Source: Neisseriaceae bacterium
GTDB lineage: Bacteria; Pseudomonadota; Gammaproteobacteria; Burkholderiales; Neisseriaceae
NCBI GenBank assembly: GCA_017989485.1
Contig: JAGNPU010000032.1
Coordinates: 1 to 10,698, forward strand
Direction of reading: 5' to 3'
DNA length: 10,698 bases
Shown: positions 1-7,012 of the stretch, piece by piece
Numbering within the stretch: the first letter of the stretch is position 1
Layout: each line of letters opens with the position of its first letter
The notes under the pieces: generated by a model
Databases searched by the model: none
What the model saw: only the letters and a program-made list of their open reading frames with translations
What the model was told of the DNA's origin: nothing
Made by a program: the position numbers and the translations under genes

Positions 1-251
1 ATCACGCCGTCAAACGCTTCCCGAGTGTCGGCCTAGGCCTGCAAGGCGGCCATATGGTGCGGTAGTGGCCCCAACGACCTCTGATGCTCAATGCCACCCA
101 ACGGTGAATCCACGCCCCGCTATGGGCCAAGACACCCGCACCGTGGATAGAGTCAGCCTCGCCGCACTCATCCATAATGTTTTATTAAGTGAATGAACTA
201 TTTTTTACATATATATAGTATAGCCACCCAACCATCAGCCGATTCACCCTC
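1..251. other. Left-edge region without an assignable gene
   Basis: No full gene is visible here. On the plus strand, the frame starting at base 3 stays open for 20 codons to a TAG at 63-65, ends in LQGGHMVR, and uses mostly G or C at third positions, as the real genes in this window do. It could therefore be the last codons of a gene that begins outside the window; I do not recognise it. From about 176 to 226 the sequence turns AT-rich, with a TATATATA run, and looks like spacer or promoter DNA. No repeat unit or RNA gene is recognised. Confidence 0.3.
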
Positions 252-284
252 AAAAAAAGCGCTGCTACTTGAGCAACGCTTTTT
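252..284. terminator. Rho-independent terminator downstream of the BCCT transporter gene
   Basis: Read on the minus strand, this is a 13-bp stem (AAAAAGCGTTGCT pairing with AGCAGCGCTTTTT, one G-U wobble) with a 5-nt loop and a terminal T run. It lies 15 bp past the stop codon of the transporter gene. An A run flanks the other side, so it could also work for transcription arriving on the plus strand. Confidence 0.85.
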
Positions 285-298
285 CTATCCGGTCGTCC

Positions 299-2098
299 TT
301 ATGCCTTAGGGGGCTGATCCTCATCCTCGGCCCGTAAGGCGCCCTCAGTCGACTCTTCGGCCTCTGCCTCAGCGCAGGCGGCATCGTGCCTGATCTGCTC
401 GTAGACGGCCTCGGTGTGCAGTACAGAGCCCTCTGGCGCTTCCGACGTCTCCCCTTCCTGCCACGGTGCCGTCTCGGCAATCTCTTCAATGTGGATGGTC
501 TTCAACGTATAGTCGGGCTGGAAGTGCAAATCGTACTTGGCGGCCTTAATCGTCGCCACCATCATCGCACTCATGATGATGATGAGCGGGGCCCCAGAGA
601 AAATAGACGCCGTTTGCAGCGTGGCCAAGTCGCCAAAGAACATCAGCACCGCCGGCATGAAGCACAGGGCAAAAGCCCAGAACAAGCGATTCCAGCGATG
701 GGGTTCTTCATCCACCTCTTTTTGCACCACGGCGGCCAAAATATACGAAATCGAGTCAAACGTGGTGGCCGTGAAAATAATGGCCAACAGGGTAAACACG
801 GCAATCACCAGCGTGGCCATCGGCAAGGTGTGCAAGATGGCGAAAATCGCGGCGGTGGGGCTGACGTTGTTTAAGACCGCGACCACGTCTAATGTGCCCG
901 TGAGCTGTAGGTATAAGCCATAGTTACCCAAGATGATGAAAAACAGCGAACAGCCTAAGCTGCCAAAGAAGATTGAGCCCACCACAATTTGGCGTATGGT
1001 GCGGCCTTTGGAAATCCGCGCAATGAATAAGCCCACCGTCGGGGCAAACACCAGCCACCAGGCCCAGTAAAACACGGTCCAGTCCTGAGGAAAGGTGGTG
1101 CGCTTAAAGCCGTGCTCGGTGAATTCACCAAACGAACCAACCCAGGTCATCATCTTAACCATATTGCTGATGGAGCGCCCTAGGCTTTCCAGCCCCACGT
1201 TGAGCATGAAGACGGTTGGGCCAACGACCAAAACAAACAGCAAGAAGGCAATCGCCAGATAAAAGTTAATATTGGACAGAAACTGTATCCCGCCCTTAAT
1301 CCCTTGATAAGCACTGTAGGCAAAAATCAGGGTGGTGAACAACAGCACCAACAATTGCACCCACAGCTCTTTGGGCACGCCAAACAGTTCATACAGCCCT
1401 TCGGTAATCATCGGCGTGGCCAAGCCCAAGGTGGTGGCCCCACCGCCAATCATGCCGAACACAAAAAACACGTCAACCATGCGGCCCCAGCGGCTGGCGG
1501 CCAGCTTGTCGCCTAAGATGGGGGCCAAGCATTGGCTGACCTTCAAAATAGGCTTTTGGCGAACGTGGTAAAAATAGGCAATCGGGATGGCCGGCACCAA
1601 ATAAATGGCCCAGGCCACTGGCCCCCAGTGAAAAATACCATAGGTAGACGCCCACCGTATGGCGTCGGGCGAGCGTGGCTCAAGGCCGAACGGGGGGCTT
1701 TGATAGTAATACGCCCACTCGATGAGGCCCCAATACAAGATGCTGGCGCCAATGCCGGCACAAAACAGCATAGAGGCCCAGGAGGCGGTTTTAAACTCAA
1801 CCTCGTCTTCTGGCTTACCGGCTTTAATGTTGCCGATGTCGGAAAAGGCGATGTAGGTGACAAAAATCACCGCCAAAACGCCCATGCCCAAATACATGAC
1901 CCCAAACTTCTGGGTCACAAATGCTTTAATGTGGGCGACCCACTGTGCCCCTTGCTCAGGAAAGGCCACCAGGGGCAATGTCACGCCGAGTAAAAGCACG
2001 AGCACCCCAAAAAAGGTAAACCGATCAATACGGGTGTCGATCAACCCTGCTGGTTTAGGGTCTGTTGAAGCCGGTGTGATGGGGTTATTGTTCTGCAT
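299..2098 (-). CDS. BCCT-family (betaine/carnitine/choline type) transporter
   Basis: A 599-residue inner-membrane carrier of the BCCT family, which imports quaternary-amine solutes such as glycine betaine, choline or carnitine, usually driven by sodium or protons. About 12 hydrophobic segments run from residue 28 to about 520. The third segment carries MLFCAGIGASILYWGLIEW (110-128), the family's substrate and ion region. The BCCT signature WTVFYWAWW...GLFIARISKGRTIR spans 340-369 and keeps the Trp-rich substrate box (W340, W345, W347, W348). The last 75 residues or so form a soluble, strongly acidic tail rich in Glu and Ala, unlike the basic osmosensing tail known from BetP. The substrate cannot be told from sequence. 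The ATG at 2098 has only a weak ribosome site (GGATAA). It is transcribed alone, between the terminator of the ABC gene and its own terminator, with an AT-rich repeat-containing leader. Confidence 0.93.
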   Translation of the reverse strand: MQNNNPITPASTDPKPAGLIDTRIDRFTFFGVLVLLLGVTLPLVAFPEQGAQWVAHIKAFVTQKFGVMYLGMGVLAVIFVTYIAFSDIGNIKAGKPEDEVEFKTASWASMLFCAGIGASILYWGLIEWAYYYQSPPFGLEPRSPDAIRWASTYGIFHWGPVAWAIYLVPAIPIAYFYHVRQKPILKVSQCLAPILGDKLAASRWGRMVDVFFVFGMIGGGATTLGLATPMITEGLYELFGVPKELWVQLLVLLFTTLIFAYSAYQGIKGGIQFLSNINFYLAIAFLLFVLVVGPTVFMLNVGLESLGRSISNMVKMMTWVGSFGEFTEHGFKRTTFPQDWTVFYWAWWLVFAPTVGLFIARISKGRTIRQIVVGSIFFGSLGCSLFFIILGNYGLYLQLTGTLDVVAVLNNVSPTAAIFAILHTLPMATLVIAVFTLLAIIFTATTFDSISYILAAVVQKEVDEEPHRWNRLFWAFALCFMPAVLMFFGDLATLQTASIFSGAPLIIIMSAMMVATIKAAKYDLHFQPDYTLKTIHIEEIAETAPWQEGETSEAPEGSVLHTEAVYEQIRHDAACAEAEAEESTEGALRAEDEDQPPKA

Positions 2099-2114
2099 TG
2101 TTATCCATATTGAT

Positions 2115-2164
2115 TAAACAATGTTTAGTCTATCATAAAATAATGTTTATTTTTCAATGTGTTA
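2115..2164 (-). promoter_or_regulatory. Operator-like inverted and direct repeats upstream of the BCCT gene
   Basis: Two inverted repeats lie just upstream of the transporter start: TAAAC-AAT-GTTTA at 2115-2127 and AAAATAA-TGT-TTATTTT at 2137-2153. Both contain AATGTTTA in the same orientation, at 2120-2127 and 2142-2149, 22 bp apart or about two helical turns. A looser third copy (AATGTGTTA) starts at 2156. The arrangement fits a dimeric repressor site over the promoter and leader, but no regulator gene is in view. The promoter is unclear; one possible pair is TTAACA (2190-2195) and TATTTA (2167-2172), 17 bp apart on the minus strand. Confidence 0.35.
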
Positions 2165-2258
2165 TTTAAATATTCAATGAACAATACTTTGTTAATGCCT
2201 TATGGCTATGCCCTTAACGCCTTTGCCGCCGGCCCGACCTGACCCTCTAAGCGCACAC

Positions 2259-2293
2259 AAAAAAAGCCGCCCTAACCCTAAGGTTAAAGCGGC
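2259..2293 (-). terminator. Rho-independent terminator of the ABC transporter gene
   Basis: On the minus strand, GCCGCTTTAACC pairs with GGTTAGGGCGGC (12 bp including two G-U pairs) around a TTAG loop, followed directly by seven T. It lies 23 bp past the ABC gene's stop codon and separates that gene from the BCCT gene. Confidence 0.9.
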
Positions 2294-2316
2294 GGGTTGG
2301 CCCATCGTGGTTTTGC

Positions 2317-4146
2317 TTACTCCGGCAGAAAGCCGCCACTTTGATGGGCCCAAAGCTGGGCATACAGCCCGCCGTTGGCCAATAGCTGTTGATGGGTGCC
2401 TTCTTCCACAATCTTGCCCTGATCCAACACAATCAGCCTGTCCATGGCGGCAATCGTGGACAATCGGTGGGCAATCGCCACCACGGTTTTGCCCTGCATT
2501 AATTGATACAGGCTGGTTTGAATCGCGTGTTCCACCTCCGAGTCCAAGGCACTGGTGGCTTCGTCTAACAGCAATATCGGGGCATCTTTCAACATCACCC
2601 GAGCAATCGCAATGCGCTGGCGCTGGCCGCCCGACAGCTTGATGCCGCGCTCACCCACCATCACATCGTAGCCACGGCGTCCCTCGGGGTCGCTGAGGCC
2701 CATGATGAAGTCGTGCGCCTCAGCCTTTTTCGCCGCGGCAATCATGTCCGCATCGCTGGCGTCTGGGCGACCATACATGATGTTGTCGCGGATGCTGCGG
2801 TGTAAGAGCGACGTGTCTTGAGTCACCATGCCGATTTGGCCGCGCAGGCTGTCTTGGGTCACCTGGGCAATGTTTTGGCCATCAATGCGAATTTGGCCAA
2901 AGTCAATGTCGTGAAAGCGCAGCAGCAGATTAATCATGGTCGACTTGCCCGCACCAGAGCGTCCCACCAGGCCAATTTTTTCACCGGCCTGAATGCGTAG
3001 GCTTAGTTCGTGAATCAGCCCACGCGGTTGGGTTTGGTCATAACGGAAGCCGACGTTGTCAAACACCACCTCTCCTTTGCTCACCACTAAGGTCTCCGCC
3101 TGCGCATGATCTTGTACCTTGGCGTCACGGGTTAAGGTGTTGATGCCGTCTTCGACGGTGCCCACGTTTTCAAACAGCGACGTCATTTCCCACATAATCC
3201 AATGCGAGGTGCCATTCAAGCGTAAGGCCATGGCGGTGGCGGCGGCAACCGCACCAATGCCGACCTGACCTTCTGACCACAGCAAGAGGGCAATCCCTGC
3301 CGAGCCCAGAATCAGGCCGACGCTTAAGATGTGGTTGACGATTTCGATGCCGCTGATCAAGCGCATTTGCGCTTTGGCCGCGTCTAGAAATGAATCCATG
3401 GCGCTTTTGGCGTAATCAGCCTCTTTACCCGAATGCGAGAACAGCTTGACCGTGGTGATGTTGGCGTAAGCGTCGGTAATACGCCCAGACATCAAGGAGC
3501 GGGTGTCGGCCTGGTGCTTAGACACGCGCCCTAGCCTGGGCACAAACCAATACAGGGCACCGACGTACAACACCAGCCAGGCCAGAAATGGCCACAGCAT
3601 TTGGGTGTTGAAATTACCCACCACCGCAATCATGGTGACAAAGTAAATCAGAATAAACACCAATATGTCGGTCAGAATCAAGCACACGTCGCGCACGGCC
3701 AGGGCGGTTTGCAGAACCTTGGCTGAAATCCGTCCGGCAAACTCGTCTTGGAAAAAGTGCATGCTTTGATTCAGCATCAGCCGATGGAAGTTCCAACGCA
3801 GGCGCATCGGAAAATTACTCATCAGGGTTTGGTGTTTGATAATACTTTGTAACGTCACCAGACCAATGCTGCCGATGATGATGGCGGTCAATAAGATGAG
3901 GCTTTTGCCTTCATCCTGCCACAGCCGCTCTGGACTGGTGTGTGACAGCCAGTCGACCACCTGGCCCAACATGGCAAACAGCCCCGCCTCAAACACGCCA
4001 AACAGCATGGCGCACAGGCTCATTAAGGCAATGTGGCCGCGTACGCCTTCGGTGCAGTGCCAAATAAAGGCAAAAAATGCCTTAGGCGGAATGCCTGGGG
4101 TGCCCTTAGGGTAAGGGTTGATTAATCGTTCAAAAAAACGAAACAT
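2317..4146 (-). CDS. ABC exporter, fused membrane and ATPase domains (ABCB/MsbA-like half transporter)
   Basis: A 609-residue half transporter expected to work as a homodimer in the inner membrane. Residues about 35-330 form the six-helix exporter domain. Residues about 358-600 form the ATPase, with Walker A GRSGAGKS (395-402), Q-loop Gln443, signature LSGGQ (504-508), Walker B ILLLDE (524-529) and switch His560. All catalytic residues are intact, so it should be active. The type I exporter layout fits lipid, drug or peptide export, but the substrate cannot be named; no biosynthetic genes adjoin it. It lacks a peptidase domain. The ATG at 4146 has a good AAGAGG site (4154-4159). It stands alone, bounded by terminators on both sides. 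ABCB-type proteins of this kind are often annotated only as multidrug or lipid exporters. Confidence 0.92.
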   Translation of the reverse strand: MFRFFERLINPYPKGTPGIPPKAFFAFIWHCTEGVRGHIALMSLCAMLFGVFEAGLFAMLGQVVDWLSHTSPERLWQDEGKSLILLTAIIIGSIGLVTLQSIIKHQTLMSNFPMRLRWNFHRLMLNQSMHFFQDEFAGRISAKVLQTALAVRDVCLILTDILVFILIYFVTMIAVVGNFNTQMLWPFLAWLVLYVGALYWFVPRLGRVSKHQADTRSLMSGRITDAYANITTVKLFSHSGKEADYAKSAMDSFLDAAKAQMRLISGIEIVNHILSVGLILGSAGIALLLWSEGQVGIGAVAAATAMALRLNGTSHWIMWEMTSLFENVGTVEDGINTLTRDAKVQDHAQAETLVVSKGEVVFDNVGFRYDQTQPRGLIHELSLRIQAGEKIGLVGRSGAGKSTMINLLLRFHDIDFGQIRIDGQNIAQVTQDSLRGQIGMVTQDTSLLHRSIRDNIMYGRPDASDADMIAAAKKAEAHDFIMGLSDPEGRRGYDVMVGERGIKLSGGQRQRIAIARVMLKDAPILLLDEATSALDSEVEHAIQTSLYQLMQGKTVVAIAHRLSTIAAMDRLIVLDQGKIVEEGTHQQLLANGGLYAQLWAHQSGGFLPE

Positions 4147-4166
4147 GGCTTAACCTCTTTATTAAG

Positions 4167-4185
4167 ATACTTTACGAGTATTTTA
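4167..4185 (-). promoter_or_regulatory. Probable promoter -10 and overlapping inverted repeat for the ABC gene
   Basis: On the minus strand a TAAAAT (4180-4185) matches five of six consensus -10 bases and lies about 34 bp before the start codon. The inverted repeat ATACT-TTACG-AGTAT (4167-4181) overlaps it and the expected transcription start, as a repressor site might. No convincing -35 is seen: TTGTGT is 19 bp away. Confidence 0.35.
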
Positions 4186-4208
4186 ATGTTTTTCATCTAA
4201 ATAAACAC

Positions 4209-4244
4209 AAAAAAACGACTTAAGCAAAGCTCAAGCCGTTTTTT
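4209..4244 (-). terminator. Rho-independent terminator of dksA
   Basis: On the minus strand ACGGCTTGAGC pairs with GCTTAAGTCGT (two G-U wobbles) around a 3-nt loop and is followed by a run of seven T. It lies 16 bp past the dksA stop codon. The A run on its 5' side would allow some function on the other strand as well. Confidence 0.85.
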
Positions 4245-4260
4245 CACTGCAGTTCGGACA

Positions 4261-4677
4261 TTAACCCGCAAACTGCTTCTTCATTTGTTCACGACGCTCT
4301 TGCGCTTCCAAAGACAGCGTGGCGGTTGGGCGTGCCAACAGTCTTCTCAGGCCAATGGGTTCACCTGTGTCGACACAAAAGCCGTAGCTGCTGTCTTCAA
4401 TTTGACGCAAAGACGCTTGCAGCTTCACCAAAAGCTTACGCTCGCGGTCGCGGGTGCGCAATTCCAAAGCATACTCTTCTTCTTGCGTGGCGCGGTCTGC
4501 TGGGTCAGGGGTGGATACTTGTTCTTTCAAATGATTGGTTGTTGCGTTGGCGTTATGAATTAACTCCTCTTGCAAGCTGATCAATAATTCTTTGAAAAAC
4601 TCTAAATGATCTTCATTCATGTAGTCATCTTCTGAGCCAGCCCAGTTGACGATGTCTTGTTCGGTTAATTTAGCCAT
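4261..4677 (-). CDS. RNA polymerase-binding transcription factor DksA, zinc site lost
   Basis: A 138-residue DksA. The protein enters the RNA polymerase secondary channel and, with ppGpp, lowers rRNA and raises amino-acid promoter activity. Residues about 25-95 form the paired-helix coiled coil, with the tip motif D58-P-A-D61-R-A63, the acidic residues known to act at the polymerase active site. The globular domain has the LARPTATLS region. The four zinc cysteines of E. coli DksA correspond here to C101, T104, S122 and A125, so only one is left and zinc cannot be held in the usual way. Such low-cysteine forms are known in Neisseria, and Pseudomonas DksA2 is a related case. I chose the ATG at 4677: the family starts MAKLTEQD and AGAGG precedes it. 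A GTG start at 4719 would only add residues encoded by the leader. Confidence 0.95.
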   Translation of the reverse strand: MAKLTEQDIVNWAGSEDDYMNEDHLEFFKELLISLQEELIHNANATTNHLKEQVSTPDPADRATQEEEYALELRTRDRERKLLVKLQASLRQIEDSSYGFCVDTGEPIGLRRLLARPTATLSLEAQERREQMKKQFAG

Positions 4678-4707
4678 AATGCATCTACCTCTTCTAAGTA
4701 AACATTC

Positions 4708-4740
4708 TAGGACGGCCACGCTAGGCTGTGGGATGTCCTA
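4708..4740 (-). promoter_or_regulatory. Hairpin in the dksA leader
   Basis: In the transcript, UAGGAC pairs with GUCCUA (6 bp). Inside, after a 3-by-2 internal loop, CCAC pairs with GUGG around AGCCUAGC. The hairpin ends about 30 nt before the dksA start codon, upstream of the ribosome site, and no U run follows it. It could stabilise the mRNA or bind a regulator; its function is not known from the sequence. Confidence 0.45.
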
Positions 4741-4756
4741 TATGCCAAAGCTGCGC

Positions 4757-4765
4757 ATCGTACCA
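4757..4765 (-). promoter_or_regulatory. Probable extended -10 promoter of dksA
   Basis: On the minus strand TGGTACGAT gives a TGn extended -10 joined to TACGAT (four of six consensus bases). There is no good -35, which fits the extended -10 class. Transcription would start near 4750, giving a leader of about 70 nt that begins just before the hairpin at 4708-4740. AT-rich DNA lies upstream. Confidence 0.4.
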
Positions 4766-4797
4766 CACTACGCAGTTAATTAATGTTAGTCTTAATC

Positions 4798-4826
4798 AAA
4801 AAAAACCTAAATTTATGCAAATTCGG
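4798..4826 (-). terminator. Weak terminator-like hairpin after yggT
   Basis: On the minus strand CCGAATTT-GCAT-AAATTTAGG forms a weak stem (5 A-T pairs, a small internal loop, 2 G-C pairs) followed by eight T. It lies about 55 bp after the yggT stop. The T run is strong but the stem is poor, so termination may be partial and dksA may receive some readthrough. Confidence 0.4.
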
Positions 4827-4879
4827 TGTTCTGCTTTTTTTTGATCTTACCTGAAATCTTTATTATTAACTACTTATAA

Positions 4880-5449
4880 CTACACAAATAAGTAACTTTC
4901 GATTAGGCCAGTCAAGGTGGGTAAAATCGTGCCGGTTAACCACAGCAATATCAACAAAACCACGGTGCCAGAAAAATCAAACTGCCCCAACCTTAAAAAA
5001 TGAAACGGCGCACGGCTTTTGGCCGTTAACCGATGGAGTGCCGGCAAAATCTCTGCCGTGGGTGCCGTCATGCTCAAAATAGCCTGCAACAACAACGCCC
5101 CAATAAACACGTAGGCAGCAGACTTAATGGTCATGAGTACAGCTATTAATACGTTAAACAACACCAATTTACCACTAAAATGGCCGCCTTCTATAATCCC
5201 CAACACGCTGATGAGTGTAAATGAGACAAAAAAGACCACCCAAGCGGCCATAACCGACGCGGTGTCCCATTGTTTAATCGACGGCAAACCGCGGCGCAAG
5301 GGCAGCACCAGCCAATTAGAACCCTTCACGCAAAACTGGGCCAGCTGGTGGCCATAATGAATCTTGGCGATTTGTAAAAAAAAGCGCATAAAGCAAATCA
5401 GGCCAAAAATATCGGCAGCGGTGCGCAGTAAAAATTTTAAAAATAACAT
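4880..5449 (-). CDS. YggT-family integral membrane protein
   Basis: A 189-residue hydrophobic protein with two YggT repeats (about residues 1-75 and 95-185), giving four or more membrane helices. The RFFLQ motif at 22-26 and the matching LLLQAIL stretch near 120 mark the two repeats. The biochemical role of the family is not settled; members have been linked to osmotic tolerance and to cell shape or division-site functions. It is the last gene of yggS-proC-yggT. Its ATG comes 2 nt after the proC stop, and its ribosome site (AAGG, 5456-5459) lies within the last codons of proC, so translation is probably coupled to ProC. Family placement is secure from repeats, length and context; function is inferred only by family. 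Confidence 0.88.
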   Translation of the reverse strand: MLFLKFLLRTAADIFGLICFMRFFLQIAKIHYGHQLAQFCVKGSNWLVLPLRRGLPSIKQWDTASVMAAWVVFFVSFTLISVLGIIEGGHFSGKLVLFNVLIAVLMTIKSAAYVFIGALLLQAILSMTAPTAEILPALHRLTAKSRAPFHFLRLGQFDFSGTVVLLILLWLTGTILPTLTGLIESYLFV

Positions 5450-5451
5450 GG

Positions 5452-6243
5452 TTAACCTTGTTTAAATTCGGCTTGCATGGCTTCGGAGCGGGCGCGACAG
5501 GCGGCCACCCCGGCCTTAATCCCATCGGCCACCCCTTGCTCGGCAAACGTCACAATCGCCTCATGGGTGGTGCCGCCTTTGGACGTCACCTTTTGCTGTA
5601 AGTCGACAAATGCTTCGCCGCTTTGTTCCGCCAGCGCCACGGCGCCTTTAAAGGTCATGAGGCTTAGCTGACGCGCCTGAGCGGGGTCAAAGCCTTGTGC
5701 CTGAGCCGCCTCACCTAGGGCATTCATTAAATAGAACACGTAGGCTGGGCCGCTGCCGCTGATGCTGGTGATGTCGTGTATTTGGTCTTCATCGTGCAAA
5801 CGCACCACTTCGCCCACGGCGGCCATGATGTGTTCCGCCACCCCTCGATCAGCCTCACTCACCTGCGCGGGCGCAAACACCCCACTGATGCCTAGGCCAA
5901 CCTGAGCAGGGGTATTCGGCATGATGCGGATGATGCGCTGATGACCGTTTAAATACTGGCTTAAGGTTTCGATGTCGACGCCCGCGGCAACCGACAGCAC
6001 CAACGCGCCATTGGCCTCAATGGCGGCGCAGCTGGCCTTCAAATCTTGGGGTTTTACCGCCAACACCAGCACGTCAGCAGCGCTTAAGGTGGGGACATGA
6101 GCAAAAGTTTCAACCCCATAGCGGCTGGCCAAGCCGGCACGCTTGTCGGCATTATTGTCGATCACACCCACTGAGTGCGGGCCGTTCACCAAGCCCGCAA
6201 TGATGGCCGAGGCCATATTGCCGCCGCCTAAAAAGTAAATCAT
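5452..6243 (-). CDS. Pyrroline-5-carboxylate reductase
   Basis: A 263-residue cytosolic enzyme that reduces 1-pyrroline-5-carboxylate to L-proline with NADPH, the last step of proline synthesis. The N-terminal Rossmann fold opens with the nucleotide loop GGGNMA (6-11). RIMPNTPAQVG (106-116) and SGSGPAYVF (162-170) belong to the substrate and helical dimer region. The family signature reads KVTSKGGTTHEAI (218-230), with Lys where E. coli has Pro in SPGGTT. Length is normal. The ATG at 6243 has AAGGA about 7 nt upstream. It follows yggS by 20 nt and precedes yggT by 2 nt, so the three form one operon. The pairing with yggS is widely conserved. Confidence 0.96.
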   Translation of the reverse strand: MIYFLGGGNMASAIIAGLVNGPHSVGVIDNNADKRAGLASRYGVETFAHVPTLSAADVLVLAVKPQDLKASCAAIEANGALVLSVAAGVDIETLSQYLNGHQRIIRIMPNTPAQVGLGISGVFAPAQVSEADRGVAEHIMAAVGEVVRLHDEDQIHDITSISGSGPAYVFYLMNALGEAAQAQGFDPAQARQLSLMTFKGAVALAEQSGEAFVDLQQKVTSKGGTTHEAIVTFAEQGVADGIKAGVAACRARSEAMQAEFKQG

Positions 6244-6263
6244 GTTGTGTCCTTGTCTGTGTG

Positions 6264-6929
6264 TTAAGCGTAATCGCGTTGGCCAAACAGCTCACGGCCA
6301 ATCCGAATATGGGTGGCGCCATACTGCACGGCCAGCGGCCAGTCGGCCGACATCCCCATGGATAATGTATCTAAATCATGGTCTTGCTGGTTAAGCGCCT
6401 GCAATAAGGCCTGCATGGTTTGAAACTGTGCCGCTAAGGCAGCCTCATCTTCTGTGGCCTCGGGAATGCACATCAGCCCGCGCAGGCGTAGCCGCGGCAG
6501 GGCCTTAATGGCCACGGCCAGCGCCGCCACGTCGGCCGGCGCCACGCCACTTTTACGGTCTTCTCCAGACACGTTCACCTGTATGCACACCTGTAAGGGG
6601 GGCATGGCCTCTGGACGCTGATCGTTTAAGCGGCTGGCAATCTTGAAACGCTCTAGGGTGTGCACCCACTGGGCGCCTTCGGCCACCTGACGGGTTTTAT
6701 TCGACTGCAGTGGCCCGATAAAATGCCATACGATGTCACGCCCTTGTAGGGCGGTCGCTTTTTCCTGCCACTCCTGAACATAGTTCTCGCCGAAATCACG
6801 CTGGCCTAGCGCATACAGCGTTTCGATGTCGCTTATAGGAAAGGTTTTGCTCACCGCCACCAGCTGGCAGCGGGCATCGGCCTGTCGTAACCGTTGGCTG
6901 AGGTTTTGATAGCGTTGTTGTAGGTTCAT
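6264..6929 (-). CDS. YggS/PLPBP family pyridoxal-phosphate homeostasis protein
   Basis: A 221-residue protein of the YggS family, a single-domain alanine-racemase-fold PLP binder without known catalysis that balances free vitamin B6 and affects amino-acid pools. The PLP lysine is K28 in VAVSKTF. FGENYVQE (46-53), HFIGPLQSNK (69-78), the MGMSADWPLA phosphate-binding segment and the final GRELFGQR are all present. I prefer the ATG at 6929, where the protein begins MNLQQRYQNL and a GAGAG lies about 10 nt upstream. An in-frame ATG at 6950 would add seven residues but has no ribosome site. The N-terminal region before the PLP strand is a few residues shorter than in the E. coli protein. It is first in the operon with proC and yggT and diverges from the PilT-like gene. 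Confidence 0.93.
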   Translation of the reverse strand: MNLQQRYQNLSQRLRQADARCQLVAVSKTFPISDIETLYALGQRDFGENYVQEWQEKATALQGRDIVWHFIGPLQSNKTRQVAEGAQWVHTLERFKIASRLNDQRPEAMPPLQVCIQVNVSGEDRKSGVAPADVAALAVAIKALPRLRLRGLMCIPEATEDEAALAAQFQTMQALLQALNQQDHDLDTLSMGMSADWPLAVQYGATHIRIGRELFGQRDYA

Positions 6930-6952
6930 GTTGGGGTTTGCTCTCACCATGC

Positions 6953-6981
6953 TTGGTTTTAATTAAGTTCAATGTCATAAT
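6953..6981 (+). promoter_or_regulatory. Probable promoter of the PilT-like gene
   Basis: TTGGTT (6953-6958) and CATAAT (6976-6981) are separated by exactly 17 bp, giving a start near 6988 and a leader of about 25 nt. The palindrome AATCATGATT (6979-6988) overlaps the -10 and start. The region lies between the divergent yggS and PilT-like genes, so both may be controlled here. No clear yggS promoter was found. Confidence 0.45.
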
Positions 6982-7012
6982 CATGATTCTTGTCGCCTGT
7001 GGGTAGGCCACC

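Noticed and set aside
2..175. Minus-strand 57-residue open frame (starts MDECGEAD)
   Set aside because: No ribosome site before its ATG, no recognisable family, Trp/Arg/Pro-rich composition like a shadow frame, and a plus-strand frame in the same place has better third-position use.
386..923. Two long plus-strand open frames opposite the BCCT gene
   Set aside because: They lie wholly antisense to a well-conserved gene, have biased composition and no ribosome site; they arise from the codon pattern of the real gene. The same applies to the open frames at 1304-1993, 2202-2642 and 7513-7956 on the strands opposite real genes.
4678..4719. Longer dksA from a GTG at 4719
   Set aside because: The extra residues (AVLECLLRRGRCI) come from the leader hairpin and ribosome-site sequence and are not in the family, which begins MAKLTEQD.
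5452..5500. Lys in ProC signature (SKGGTT in place of SPGGTT) as a damaged enzyme
   Set aside because: As far as I know this variant occurs in working ProC proteins of related bacteria, and the rest of the enzyme is intact.
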